A DNA stretch of 64,000 nt from Deferribacteres bacterium (GTDB lineage: Bacteria > Chrysiogenota > Deferribacteres > Deferribacterales > Geovibrionaceae): positions 248,001 through 312,000 of the forward strand of contig JAEWZN010000003.1 of NCBI GenBank assembly GCA_023395255.1, given 5' to 3'. Positions 8,778-18,067 of this stretch are shown one piece after another. The translations under genes and the position numbers were made by a program. The notes beneath the pieces were generated by a model. It saw only the letters and a list, made by a program, of their open reading frames with translations. It was not told the DNA's origin and ran no database searches. The stretch's first letter is position 1; each line of letters opens with the position of its first letter.

Positions 8778-10643
8778 ATGGGGACAATCGAAAAACTGAA
8801 GCTTCCGGATGATATAAAAAAACTTGATTATCAGCAGGCTGAAATACTCGCCGCCGAAACAAGGGAGATAATAATCGGCACTGTTTCAAAAAACGGCGGG
8901 CATCTGGCTCCCAGCCTCGGTGTTGTGGAGCTTACAATAAGCCTTCTGCGCAATTTCACCCCCCTGTACGACCGCATAGTGTGGGATGTGGGGCATCAGT
9001 CCTACGCTTATAAGATCCTTACCGACAGGAAGGACAGATTCCACACCCTGCGCACGTTCAAGGGCATATCAGGCTTCATCAAGCCCTCCGAGAGTTCATT
9101 TGATGCTTTCGGGGTAGGGCACACCAGCACATCAATCTCCGCCGGTCTCGGTATGACAGTTGCCGATTCTATACTGGGGCGGGACAGAAAAGTCGTCGCC
9201 GTCATTGGTGACGGAGCCATGACTGCGGGTATGGCGTTTGAAGCACTCAATAACCTCGGTCATCTTGACAAGCGGATGATAGTTGTCCTGAACGATAATG
9301 AAATGTCCATAAGCAGCAATGTGGGGGCTTTCTCCCATTACCTTTCAAACCTTATGACAGGCAAAATGTACACCCGTTTCAGAAAGGATGTGCAGAACCT
9401 GCTGGAAAAACGACCCCTCGGTCCCAGACTTCTGAAAATAGCCAAGAAGATGGAAGAGGGGATAGTCGGACTTTTCACACCCGGAATCCTCTTTGAGGAA
9501 CTGGGGCTCAGATACATAGGCCCGGTGAACGGACACAAGGTAGCCGATCTGGACAAAGCGTTTCAGAACGCCATGCTTCAGGACGGGCCGGTGATAATCC
9601 ATGTCTCCACCAAAAAAGGGCAGGGGTACGGGCACGCCGAGAAAGATCCGTCCAGATTTCACGGTGTTTCATCGTTTGATGTCGGTACAGGCTGTTCCTC
9701 CAAGCTGGGCAGCGCCGAATCATACACTGATGTCTTCGGAAAGGTTCTGGCCGAAATGGGCGTTAAAAATAAAGAAATAGCCGCAATAAGCGCCGCCATG
9801 AAGGACGGCACGGGGCTGTGCGAGTTTGAACAGAAATGCCCCGACAGGTTCTTTGATGTGGGCATAGCGGAGCAGCATGCGGTGACATTTGCCGCGGGGC
9901 TTGCCATCAGCGGAATACGCCCGTATGTTGCCATATATTCCACCTTCTTCCAGCGCGCTTTTGATCAGATAATTCATGATGTGGCAGTGCAGAACCTTCC
10001 CGTTGTTTTCTGTGTGGACAGAGGCGGGCTTGTGGGTGCTGACGGCCCGACACACCACGGTGTGTTTGACATATCTTATTTCCGCATGATACCGAACATC
10101 TCCATCATGCTCCCTAAGGACAGCTACGAGCTTGAGACCATGCTTAAAATGACAATGGCGCTCAAAGGTCCCTCAGCGGTGAGATATGCCAGAGGCGAGG
10201 CTCACCATTATCCCGAACTGCCCGTTTCATCTGTGGAATACGGCAGACCGGAAGTTATAGAGGCCGAAGGGGAGATAGCAATAGTCTCAGCCGGACATAT
10301 TTTTGAGGAATCGTACAAGCTCTGGAAAAAACTGAAAGAGGAATACGGACAGGTTTCGCTCATAAACCTCCGCTTTCTCAGGCCTCTGGATCAGGAATAC
10401 CTGTGCAGCGTTATAGGCTCCAAAAAGCTTGTGGTGACTGTTGAGGAAGGTTCCGTCAAAGGCGGAGCAGGGGAAGAGGTTCAGTCTGTTCTTATGGACG
10501 GCGGAAGCAGGGCGAGGGTTATCCGCTTCGGCATACCTGATATGTTCATAGAGCACGGCTCAGTGAAGGAACTCAGACAGATCTGCGGCTTAACTGCTGA
10601 GCAGATGTTTGAGAAAGTGAAATCCGTTTACGGCGGATTATGA
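8778..10643 (+). CDS. dxs: 1-deoxy-D-xylulose-5-phosphate synthase
   Basis: Dxs makes DXP from pyruvate and glyceraldehyde-3-phosphate, the first step of the MEP pathway. The 621-residue protein has the thiamine diphosphate motif GDGAMTAGMAFEALNN (about 147-162), an early histidine in GHQSYAYKI, and the transketolase pyrimidine-binding region DVGIAEQHAVTFAAG. The start ATG directly follows the ispA stop; the 3' end overlaps tlyA by four bases. Confidence 0.97.
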   Translation: MGTIEKLKLPDDIKKLDYQQAEILAAETREIIIGTVSKNGGHLAPSLGVVELTISLLRNFTPLYDRIVWDVGHQSYAYKILTDRKDRFHTLRTFKGISGFIKPSESSFDAFGVGHTSTSISAGLGMTVADSILGRDRKVVAVIGDGAMTAGMAFEALNNLGHLDKRMIVVLNDNEMSISSNVGAFSHYLSNLMTGKMYTRFRKDVQNLLEKRPLGPRLLKIAKKMEEGIVGLFTPGILFEELGLRYIGPVNGHKVADLDKAFQNAMLQDGPVIIHVSTKKGQGYGHAEKDPSRFHGVSSFDVGTGCSSKLGSAESYTDVFGKVLAEMGVKNKEIAAISAAMKDGTGLCEFEQKCPDRFFDVGIAEQHAVTFAAGLAISGIRPYVAIYSTFFQRAFDQIIHDVAVQNLPVVFCVDRGGLVGADGPTHHGVFDISYFRMIPNISIMLPKDSYELETMLKMTMALKGPSAVRYARGEAHHYPELPVSSVEYGRPEVIEAEGEIAIVSAGHIFEESYKLWKKLKEEYGQVSLINLRFLRPLDQEYLCSVIGSKKLVVTVEEGSVKGGAGEEVQSVLMDGGSRARVIRFGIPDMFIEHGSVKELRQICGLTAEQMFEKVKSVYGGL

Positions 10644-11476
10644 AAAAGGAACGCCTTGATCTGCTTTTGGTGGAGTACGGGCTGGCGGAATCGCAGGAGC
10701 ATGCAAAGCGCCTGATAATGGCGGGGCTGGCTGTCGCTGATGACCACAGGGCTGACAAGCCCGGTCAGTTGATAAGCCGTGATGCCGTGCTGAGGCTGAA
10801 GGAAACTCTGCCGTATGTCAGCCGGGGCGGTTTAAAGCTTGAGAAGGCGGTAAGCGCCTTCGGACTTGATTTTAAGAATAAAACAGTTCTGGATATAGGT
10901 GCCTCCACCGGCGGTTTCACTGATCTTGCTCTCCAGAAGGGGGCAAAGAAGGTGTTCGCTGTTGATGTGGGCACAAACCAGCTTCATGAAAAGCTTAAGA
11001 AAGACAGCCGCGTCATAAACCTTGAGCAAACCAACTTCCGCACGATTCCGTTTGAAACCATAGGCGAAAAGGCGGATATAATCGTTTCCGATGTATCATT
11101 TATCTCCCTTTCAATGATTATTCCCTCCTGCGTACAGTTCTGCCGTGAAGGCACTGAGGCTGTGCTCCTCATTAAGCCCCAGTTTGAGGCGGAAAGGGGT
11201 GAAATAGGGCGAAACGGAATAGTATCAGACAGATCCGTGCATGTCCGTGTTATAGAATCCGTGATAAAAGCTGCGGAGGAATCATCATTATTCTTTCGCG
11301 GGCTTGTCCAGTCCCCGATACGCGGCGCAAAAGGAAATCTTGAATATCCTGCGTATTTTGTATACAATTGCCCGTCAGACTTCGTTGGACTTACGGAGAT
11401 TATCAAACGGGTAGCGGATGAAAACTATATCTATTATAGCAAAGCCTCACGGGGAGAAAGTCAGACAGACTCTTGA
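10640..11476 (+). CDS. tlyA: TlyA-family rRNA 2'-O-methyltransferase
   Basis: The 278-residue protein starts with an S4 RNA-binding domain (ERLDLLLVEYGLAESQEHA) and continues with a Rossmann methyltransferase (VLDIGASTGGFTD, then VSDVSFISL and LLIKPQFEA). Family members methylate cytidines in 16S/23S rRNA; the older name is haemolysin A. The last 59 bases overlap nadK in another frame, a longer overlap than elsewhere in this operon. Confidence 0.92.
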   Translation: MKKERLDLLLVEYGLAESQEHAKRLIMAGLAVADDHRADKPGQLISRDAVLRLKETLPYVSRGGLKLEKAVSAFGLDFKNKTVLDIGASTGGFTDLALQKGAKKVFAVDVGTNQLHEKLKKDSRVINLEQTNFRTIPFETIGEKADIIVSDVSFISLSMIIPSCVQFCREGTEAVLLIKPQFEAERGEIGRNGIVSDRSVHVRVIESVIKAAEESSLFFRGLVQSPIRGAKGNLEYPAYFVYNCPSDFVGLTEIIKRVADENYIYYSKASRGESQTDS

Positions 11477-12269
11477 AAAAGTATGCGCTTTCCTTGCCGA
11501 AAAAGGTGTCTGCATCCTCTTTGAGGAGAAAGCCGCCGCAGTAATGGGTGCTGAGCCCGCAGACCATAATGAAATCAGAGAAAAATCAGACCTTGTTGTA
11601 GTCCTCGGCGGGGACGGAACCCTTATATCCGCCGCGCGCCTTCTGGGCAGCAAAGAAACGCCTGTGCTAGGGGTGAACCTCGGCAGACTCGGCTTTCTTA
11701 CCGAAACAAGGGTGGACGAAGCTGTCGCGGCTCTTGATGATTTCCTGAATGATAATTACAGGCTGGAAAAGAGGATGAAGCTCCACTGCCACATAGAGGA
11801 GGAGGGGCGAAAGACTCTTGAGATAGAAGTTCTCAACGATGTGGTTCTCAATAAATCAGACCTTGCCCGAATAATAGAGATGGAAGTCTACATAAACGGC
11901 GATTTCGTGAACCGCTACAGGGCGGACGGGCTGATTATCTCCACCCCCACAGGCTCCACAGCGTATAACCTCGCGGCCGGAGGGCCCATTGTTCACCCTG
12001 AGACGGAAACAATAATCATATCCCCCATTTGCCCTCATGCACTCACCAACAGGCCGATAGTTATAAGCGACAACAGCAATATAACCATAAAACTCAGAAG
12101 CAGAGACGAAAATGTGTCCATCACCTATGATGGTCAGGTGTGGCGTTCCATAGACCCAACAATGACCATATCCGTAAAAAAAGCTCAATCTCCCACCGTT
12201 TTGGTGGTTCCTAAAAATAAAAACTACTACTCCCTTCTAAGGGAAAAACTCGGCTGGGGCGATTCCTGA
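11418..12269 (+). CDS. nadK: NAD kinase
   Basis: NadK phosphorylates NAD+ to NADP+. The 283-residue sequence begins with the typical MKTISIIAKPHGEK strand and contains the GGDGT motif (VVVLGGDGTLISA, about residue 59 onward), NDVVLNK, and the TPTGSTAYNLAAGGPI loop. The start lies inside the end of tlyA; no later in-frame ATG would keep the first beta strand. The stop overlaps the recN start (TGATG). Confidence 0.96.
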   Translation: MKTISIIAKPHGEKVRQTLEKVCAFLAEKGVCILFEEKAAAVMGAEPADHNEIREKSDLVVVLGGDGTLISAARLLGSKETPVLGVNLGRLGFLTETRVDEAVAALDDFLNDNYRLEKRMKLHCHIEEEGRKTLEIEVLNDVVLNKSDLARIIEMEVYINGDFVNRYRADGLIISTPTGSTAYNLAAGGPIVHPETETIIISPICPHALTNRPIVISDNSNITIKLRSRDENVSITYDGQVWRSIDPTMTISVKKAQSPTVLVVPKNKNYYSLLREKLGWGDS

Positions 12270-13927
12270 TGCTTAATATGCTTCGTGTTGAAAATCTTTC
12301 TGTTATTGAGTCTGCCACGGTTGAGTTCGGTGAAGGGCTGAACATCATCACCGGGGAAACCGGAGCGGGCAAATCTGTGTTTATAGGTGCTTTAAAGCTT
12401 CTGCTGGGTGAACGCTTCGCCAGAACCCTTCTTCGTGATGAGGAAAAAAAGCTTGTGGTGGAAGGGCTTTTCAGCGGTGATTTCTCCCATCTTACAGGTG
12501 ATACCAGAGAGCAGTTTGAAATTGAGGACGAAGTCATAATTCGCAGAGAGATAGACAGCGCAGGGAAAAACCGCGTTTATCTCAACGGAAAACTGGCAAC
12601 GGTTGTTCAGCTTAAGGAAGTTGCGGAAGGGTTCGCCGATATACACGGGCAGCATGAGCACCAGAGGCTCCTGAACCCCGCCTGCCATATAGAGTTTCTG
12701 GATGCCGCAGTGGATCAGAAGCCGAAAGACGCTTATCTTGCGGCATACGGTAAATATCAGGAAAAAAAGAAAAAGTTTGAAAATATCAAGTCTGACATAG
12801 CAAAAACACTGAAAGAAAAGGATATTCTGGAATTTCAGCTTAACGAGATAGAATCAATGCGTATCGATCCCGGTACGGATGAAGGGCTTGAGGAAAAGAT
12901 AAAAATGCTCTCCCATATGGAGAAGATACGTGAAGCGGCGGCAACTTCCCTGAATTACCTGAAAGACGGCGAAATAAACGCCTCAGAGCTGATAGGAAAC
13001 GCCTCCTCCCTTATGTCCTCTGTTGCGGATTACGGTGCGGAGCTGGCTTCCGCCGCGGACAGTCTTGCCGATGTGGGATATAAGATAGCGGATGTGACCG
13101 CATTTTTGGAAAAGATGCTGGATATGCAGGAACTTGACCCCGAAGAGCTCAACAGGCTCATGGACAGGAAATTCCGTTTAGCTAACCTGATGAAGAAATA
13201 CGGCGGCACTCTGGATGAGGTAATACGCCACGGGCAGGTTATAAAAGAGCGGCTGGACAACCTCTTTCTGGACGAGGACTCAATGTCCAGAATGGAAAAG
13301 GAAGTCACCGCGCTTCACTCAGAGGCACAGAAAAAGGCTGATGAACTCAACTCTGCCAGAAAAAAGGCTGCCGAAAAACTTTCTGCTGAAATTATTAAAA
13401 ATTTAAGTGAACTGGAACTCAAAAACTCGGTCTTTAACCTTGAGTTTTTTCCTCAGGACGAACTTGACGAACTGGGCGGTGTGCACACAGAGTTTTATAT
13501 ATCCACAAACCCCGGCTTTCCTCCGGCTCCTCTGGCAAGAGTGGCCTCCGGCGGGGAAATTTCAAGGGTTATGCTTTCGCTTAAGGATGTTTTTGCCGAG
13601 TCTGACCGTGTAGGCACATTGGTGTTTGACGAAATAGATACAGGCATAAGCGGAAAAACGGCGAAGCAGGTGGCAAAAAAACTGGGCAGCATAGCCCGCG
13701 GCAAGCAGGTTATAGTTATCACTCACCTTCCTGTTGTAGCGGCAGAGGGGAACAGGCACTTCCACATTTCAAAAGGTACAGACGGCGACAAGGCCAGAAC
13801 CGATGTGAAAGCGCTCTGTGATGATGAAAGGGAAGAGGTTCTCGCGCTGATGATAGCGGGAGAAAAAACCCTTTCCTCCCTTGAGCAGGCGAAAGAACTT
13901 CTGACAGGCAGGGGTGGTAATGCTTAG
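12269..13927 (+). CDS. recN: DNA repair protein RecN
   Basis: RecN is an SMC-like ATPase in double-strand break repair. The 552-residue protein has the Walker A motif GETGAGKS (about residue 30), a long coiled-coil middle, and the C-terminal ABC signature VASGGEISRVMLSL followed by Walker B VFDEIDTGISGKTA. An ATG at 12278 is an alternative start (MLRVENLSVIE), which would remove three residues. nadK-recN adjacency is common and supports the assignment. Confidence 0.95.
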   Translation: MLNMLRVENLSVIESATVEFGEGLNIITGETGAGKSVFIGALKLLLGERFARTLLRDEEKKLVVEGLFSGDFSHLTGDTREQFEIEDEVIIRREIDSAGKNRVYLNGKLATVVQLKEVAEGFADIHGQHEHQRLLNPACHIEFLDAAVDQKPKDAYLAAYGKYQEKKKKFENIKSDIAKTLKEKDILEFQLNEIESMRIDPGTDEGLEEKIKMLSHMEKIREAAATSLNYLKDGEINASELIGNASSLMSSVADYGAELASAADSLADVGYKIADVTAFLEKMLDMQELDPEELNRLMDRKFRLANLMKKYGGTLDEVIRHGQVIKERLDNLFLDEDSMSRMEKEVTALHSEAQKKADELNSARKKAAEKLSAEIIKNLSELELKNSVFNLEFFPQDELDELGGVHTEFYISTNPGFPPAPLARVASGGEISRVMLSLKDVFAESDRVGTLVFDEIDTGISGKTAKQVAKKLGSIARGKQVIVITHLPVVAAEGNRHFHISKGTDGDKARTDVKALCDDEREEVLALMIAGEKTLSSLEQAKELLTGRGGNA

Positions 13928-14528
13928 CGCTTTTGTTAATTTTGTTCTGGATGCCGTTCACGGCATGGGCTATTGGGGGATAGTTTTCCTCATGGCTCTT
14001 GAAAGCTCGTTTGTTCCTTTTCCCAGCGAGGTTGTGGTTCCCCCGGCGGGGTATCTGGCGGCGCAGGGGAAGATGAACATATATTTTGTTGTGCTCTCCG
14101 GCGTGGCGGGGAGCGTGATAGGGGCACTGGTAAATTACTTTATTGCCGTTTACATGGGCAGAGGGCTTCTTAAAAAGTACGGCAAGTATCTTTTTCTTAA
14201 CGAGGAAAAGTTTGCTAAGGTTGATGGCTTTTTCCTGAAACACGGAGAGGTCACAACTTTTACCGGAAGGCTCATCCCTGTGATAAGACAGTACATTTCA
14301 TTTCCGGCAGGACTCGCCGGGATGAATATCCCCAAGTTCTGTTTTTACACAGGTCTGGGCGCGGGAATCTGGGTTGTCGTGCTTGCGTGGGTGGGATTTT
14401 TCATCGGAAACAATCCTGAGCTAATGCACAGTAAATTAAAGACGATAAGTATTTTACTGCTTGTTTTTGTAGCCGTTATTATTGTGTGCTACTTTTATTT
14501 TCAAAAAAAGAGAAAGAAGGCTGTGTGA
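13920..14528 (+). CDS. DedA-family membrane protein
   Basis: A 202-residue polytopic membrane protein of the DedA/SNARE-associated family, whose members act in lipid-carrier recycling and membrane homeostasis. Diagnostic segments are ALESSFVPFPSEVVVPPAGY and TGRLIPVIRQYISFPAGL, with four to five hydrophobic helices. The start ATG overlaps the recN stop region and has an AGGGGTGG ribosome binding site; GTG 13914 lies inside that site. It runs into the M23 peptidase gene with a one-base overlap. Confidence 0.9.
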   Translation: MLSAFVNFVLDAVHGMGYWGIVFLMALESSFVPFPSEVVVPPAGYLAAQGKMNIYFVVLSGVAGSVIGALVNYFIAVYMGRGLLKKYGKYLFLNEEKFAKVDGFFLKHGEVTTFTGRLIPVIRQYISFPAGLAGMNIPKFCFYTGLGAGIWVVVLAWVGFFIGNNPELMHSKLKTISILLLVFVAVIIVCYFYFQKKRKKAV

Positions 14529-15685
14529 TGATGAAAAAATTTGTATTTTCCGTGCTTACCGCCGTGCTTATTTTTACGGCTCAGGTTTCCCATGCTTCCC
14601 CTTATATTGAAAGGACTGTGAAATTCGGCGAAACTCTGTACTCGATCCTTGGGGGGATTTTCGATTCTGCGCAGGTTGTGGAAATAGTAAAAGAAATTAA
14701 AAGCCAATTGCCCGATTTTACTCTGAAAGCGGGAGCCACTCTTCTTACCGATGAAAACTCGGTACTTTTTAAACTCAGTATGGATAAAGAGCTTCGTATA
14801 GAGAAAGACGGCGACGGTTTCAGGGTTGAAGCGGTAAAATATCCCGTGGAAACTGTAACTGCTTATGTTTCCGGCACTATTGAAAGCAGCCTCTACAACG
14901 CAATAACTTCCACGGGGGAGGATTTTTCCCTGGCTATGAAAATGGCAGAGATCTACGAATGGGAGATCGACTTCTTCAAAGACATACGCCACGGTGACAG
15001 CTTCACCCTCCTTGTGGACAAACGCTTCATCAAGGGTGAGTTCGCAGGCTACGGAAGAGTTCACGCGGCTGATTTCTTCAACAACGGCCGTCACATCCGC
15101 GCACTTTACTATGAAAACGGCAAGACAAGGGGCTACTTCACTCCCGAAGGCAATGCTCTTAAAAAAGGATTCCTCAAGGCCCCGCTTAAATTCGGCAGGG
15201 TTTCATCAACATTCAGCTACAACAGGCTCCACCCTGTGCTTAACAAAGTCAGACCCCACCTCGGAGTGGATTACGCCGCACCCGTGGGCACACCCATATA
15301 CGCCACTGCTGACGGTTACGTGAGCAAGAGAGGCTACGGAAAATATAACGGCAACTACATCGGTCTCCGTCACACTAACGACTACCACACTCTTTTCCTC
15401 CACCTTTCCAGATTCGCAAACGGCATGAACGTAGGCAAGTATGTCAGGCAGGGTGAGGTCATCGGCTATGTCGGTAATACAGGCATATCCACCGGCCCCC
15501 ATGTTGACTACCGTCTGAGAAAAGGGAACACGTACATAAACCCGCTGACGTTCAAGGCTCCTGCGCCGAAACTTCCGAAGGCAGAAGTTGCGGAGTTTCA
15601 GGACGCAACAAAATACTACGCCTCCAGACTGGATGAGGTGCTTGTAAAAGCGGCTTACGCCTCCAAAACTGTTCCTACTATGTAA
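14528..15685 (+). CDS. Secreted M23-family peptidoglycan peptidase
   Basis: This protein of about 385 residues has an N-terminal signal peptide (MMKKFVFSVLTAVLIFTAQ), a LysM/OapA-like region (VKFGETLYSIL), and a C-terminal lysostaphin-type zinc peptidase domain. The zinc ligands are visible as H..D in RPHLGVDYAAPVGTP and H-x-H-like histidines in TLFLHLSR and TGPHVDYRL. Such enzymes cut peptide crosslinks in the cell wall. The start is ATG 14528 or 14531; both follow an AAGAAGG site. It closes the 5.1-15.7 kb gene run and is followed by a terminator. Confidence 0.92.
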   Translation: MMKKFVFSVLTAVLIFTAQVSHASPYIERTVKFGETLYSILGGIFDSAQVVEIVKEIKSQLPDFTLKAGATLLTDENSVLFKLSMDKELRIEKDGDGFRVEAVKYPVETVTAYVSGTIESSLYNAITSTGEDFSLAMKMAEIYEWEIDFFKDIRHGDSFTLLVDKRFIKGEFAGYGRVHAADFFNNGRHIRALYYENGKTRGYFTPEGNALKKGFLKAPLKFGRVSSTFSYNRLHPVLNKVRPHLGVDYAAPVGTPIYATADGYVSKRGYGKYNGNYIGLRHTNDYHTLFLHLSRFANGMNVGKYVRQGEVIGYVGNTGISTGPHVDYRLRKGNTYINPLTFKAPAPKLPKAEVAEFQDATKYYASRLDEVLVKAAYASKTVPTM

Positions 15686-15716
15686 AGATAAGCGCCATTT
15701 GCATAAATCTTCCCCT

Positions 15717-15745
15717 GCCCTCCTTTGCTAAAGGAGGGCATTTTG
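15717..15745 (+). terminator. Terminator after the M23 peptidase gene
   Basis: A 10-base-pair stem GCCCTCCTTT / AAAGGAGGGC with a three-base loop is followed by ATTTTGCTTTT on the plus strand. Confidence 0.82.
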
Positions 15746-15770
15746 CTTTTAATCACAGTAACTCCCCCCT

Positions 15771-15802
15771 TTGATAAAGGGGGATTTAGGGGGATTTTAT
15801 AT
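15771..15802. repeat. Short hairpin repeat CCCCCTTTGATAAAGGGGG
   Basis: The stem CCCCCTTT / AAAGGGGG has a GAT loop and is followed by ATTTAGGGGGATTTT. The same sequence type is scattered through many bacterial genomes as an intergenic repeat. Only one copy is visible in this window. Confidence 0.5.
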
Positions 15803-15841
15803 GCATGAACAAGTCAGCTGCTGTTTTTGTAATCAGCCTAG

Positions 15842-15866
15842 CGCCCTCCCTCAGGAGGGCGTTTTT
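15842..15866 (+). terminator. Second plus-strand terminator
   Basis: Stem CGCCCTCC / GGAGGGCG with loop CTCA is followed by TTTTT on the plus strand. It lies 100 bases beyond the previous plus-strand terminator and just ahead of the convergent minus-strand deacetylase-like gene. Confidence 0.75.
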
Positions 15867-15870
15867 GTAT

Positions 15871-16830
15871 CTAGATTTTCAGTTTGAATTTTCTGCCGAA
15901 AAGGCTGGCGGTTATTGAGTTGGAGTAGATTCCGAGTTTCTTGCGCAGCCAGATGAGTGGTCTCCTGCCTTTGACTTTTATTCTTTTTATATACCGTACA
16001 TCCGTATTACGGGCGTTTGAGCCTCTGTCAAAGGTGAATGCTCCTTTATATCCGGTTTCCTCAAGAATGCTCAGCGAAAGCTTATCATACTGACCGCAGG
16101 GCCAGCTGAAAAATCCGCAGGGACGCGCGAGAAGGTATTCAAGCTCCTTTTTGCTCTCCTCAAGCTCGAATCGGCAGAGCTTTGCCCGCTCGTCCATGCC
16201 TCTCAGAACGGGTGAGCCGTCTTTGATTACGTAGCCGTTGTAAGCAAGGGCGGAACCTACGTCATATACTTTATCACCTTCATGCAGTCTGCCGCATATG
16301 CTGTGAAAGCACCAATGCTGCTTGTCGGGGAAGATGCCTTTCGGGCTGGCTGAACTGAAAATCATAGGGTGCGTGACAGAGCCGCTGTAAACCTCATGCC
16401 CCAGCCCGTGGACTGTTTCATAGATCTCCTGCCTGCTCATGAAGCCGGAAAAGTCTTTGTTGCAGAGTGCCTGTTCAAAAGCCTGATTTCTGTCCGGCTG
16501 TGTTTGATTTTCGTGCTGCGGTCTTCTGGGAGTGTCATGGAGAAAGCCTGTTATGCAGAAAAAAACCGCCTTAAAGCCAAATTCATCCAGAACGGGCATG
16601 GCGTTTACCCAGTTGTCAAAAAGGCAGCCGTCAAAGCTGATTACAAAAGGTCTGCGGGGCAAATCCCCGTCACCGAGCATAAACTCATGGAGCCTGACTG
16701 CGGAAACAGGGGTATACCCGCCGCGCGCCAGAAGCCTCATCTGCCTTCTGAAGTCTTCTTTTGTGATGTCGCTTTTATCTGAAATGCTTGTATAACTTAA
16801 AACAGGTACTGATTTAAAGGCGGAAAACAT
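15871..16830 (-). CDS. Polysaccharide deacetylase-like protein with altered metal site
   Basis: This 319-residue NodB-homology protein has the family start (VLSYTSISD... and VISFDGCLFDNWVNAMPVL) and matching late segments (YLLARPCGFFSWPCGQY, EETGYKGAFTFDRG). In motif 1 the usual FDDG is FDGC (D67 kept, second Asp is Gly68). In motif 2 the first His of HTxTH is Gly150 (YSGSVTHP, H154 kept). Two of the three metal ligands are therefore missing. Either it is a non-catalytic relative or it acts differently. It overlaps the GT9 gene by 17 bases, which suggests a joint role in surface glycans. Confidence 0.8.
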   Translation of the reverse strand: MFSAFKSVPVLSYTSISDKSDITKEDFRRQMRLLARGGYTPVSAVRLHEFMLGDGDLPRRPFVISFDGCLFDNWVNAMPVLDEFGFKAVFFCITGFLHDTPRRPQHENQTQPDRNQAFEQALCNKDFSGFMSRQEIYETVHGLGHEVYSGSVTHPMIFSSASPKGIFPDKQHWCFHSICGRLHEGDKVYDVGSALAYNGYVIKDGSPVLRGMDERAKLCRFELEESKKELEYLLARPCGFFSWPCGQYDKLSLSILEETGYKGAFTFDRGSNARNTDVRYIKRIKVKGRRPLIWLRKKLGIYSNSITASLFGRKFKLKI

Positions 16831-17830
16831 TCTTTATAAACCTCTCCAGCGCGGGCTTAACATCGTCCGCAGTCAGATTCTCCATGCAGGGTATCTCCCC
16901 GCTGATTGCACATACTGATTTGCCGCAGGGCTGGCAGTCCATCCCTTTGGTGATACAGGTGTGCTCAGGAGAGTTGAACACCCAGTTTGTATGGGAGGAA
17001 CCGATAATGATGAATGTAGGTATCTTGAACGCCGTTGCTATGTGGTGCGGTGCAGAATCATTGCCTATATGGAGCTTCGCTCTTTTTATAAGTGCTGTAA
17101 ACTCACCGAGTGAAAGCTGCGGCATAAGATAAACATTTTCAGGCATCACCGGTACATTGTCAGTTATATACCCTTTTTCGCCCGGACCATAGGTAAGAAT
17201 CACCTTTGCATCATATTTTTCGGTGACAAAAGAGGCAATATTCATGAAATGCTTAAGCTTCCACCTTCTGGTATCACGTTTATGGGTGGGGGACATGGTT
17301 ACTATGAAGTCGCTGTCTTTGATTCCGAAGCTGCTGAGAACCTCTGCGGCCTTTTCATCTGCTGCTTCTGATGTGAAAAGTTCAGGGCGTGTGTTATGGG
17401 CTTCGGGTCTGAAATCACTGATAAACGGGGCAATGAGCGAAAGCTTGGTCTCTCCGGGGCTGCCTTCCAGTCTGGAGGCCAGAGTGTTGTAGAACCGCCT
17501 TCTTCTGCTTGTGGCGTAGCCCACTGTGTTTTTTGCCCCGCTGAAAAGGCTTATCAATGCTGTGCGCGGGTTGTTCATGAAGTCCAGCACTGCATCATAT
17601 TTATTCTTCCGTATCTGCATTATGATTTTAATAAGGCCTTTCAGTCCGCTTTTTCTGTCAGTCGTTAAGATGTTTCTGAGATAAGGGCTGTTTTCCAGAA
17701 CAGGTTTGTTGGCTGTAAATGTGAGGAAATCTATTTCCGCATCAGGGTATGCGTTTTTTATTTCTCTTTGGATGTGCGTGGTAAGAACTACGTCTCCTGT
17801 CTGGTATAGCTGTATGAGAAGGAATTTCAT
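16814..17830 (-). CDS. Glycosyltransferase family 9 (heptosyltransferase-like)
   Basis: The 338-residue protein matches the GT9 ADP-heptose:LPS heptosyltransferase family: MKFLLIQLYQTGDVVLTT at the start, then FLTFTANKPVLENSPYL, and the C-terminal donor-site block KLHIGNDSAPHHIATAF. The CxxCG-type segment MDCQPCGKSVCA follows late. The longer reading from TTG 17848 is unlikely; ATG 17830 gives the canonical N-terminus. It is the upstream gene of a two-gene minus-strand unit with the deacetylase-like protein and is probably involved in LPS core or other surface sugar assembly. Confidence 0.88.
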   Translation of the reverse strand: MKFLLIQLYQTGDVVLTTHIQREIKNAYPDAEIDFLTFTANKPVLENSPYLRNILTTDRKSGLKGLIKIIMQIRKNKYDAVLDFMNNPRTALISLFSGAKNTVGYATSRRRRFYNTLASRLEGSPGETKLSLIAPFISDFRPEAHNTRPELFTSEAADEKAAEVLSSFGIKDSDFIVTMSPTHKRDTRRWKLKHFMNIASFVTEKYDAKVILTYGPGEKGYITDNVPVMPENVYLMPQLSLGEFTALIKRAKLHIGNDSAPHHIATAFKIPTFIIIGSSHTNWVFNSPEHTCITKGMDCQPCGKSVCAISGEIPCMENLTADDVKPALERFIKNVFRL

Positions 17831-18067
17831 TTTACACCGTGTTTTCAAGTATTTTGAAAGATAGCAGACTAAGCAGTCAGGGTCAATTTTTTAATCCGGA
17901 CTGCAGACGGGATATTGTGCAGTTTCTGCTCATCTGTGCAGAATATTAACTGTGGATGAAAATAATGGCTTAGGGTTAGGTGCTGTTATATAAGATAATT
18001 TCTGTTTGGCACTTTGGGAACGGACTTTGCTTTATTAACTGTAAAAGCTCATTTAAGGAGGCATAAA

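Noticed and set aside
18001..18030. Sigma-54 promoter before the small secreted protein (TTTGGCAC...)
   Set aside because: The -12 GC element is not at the required ten-base spacing.
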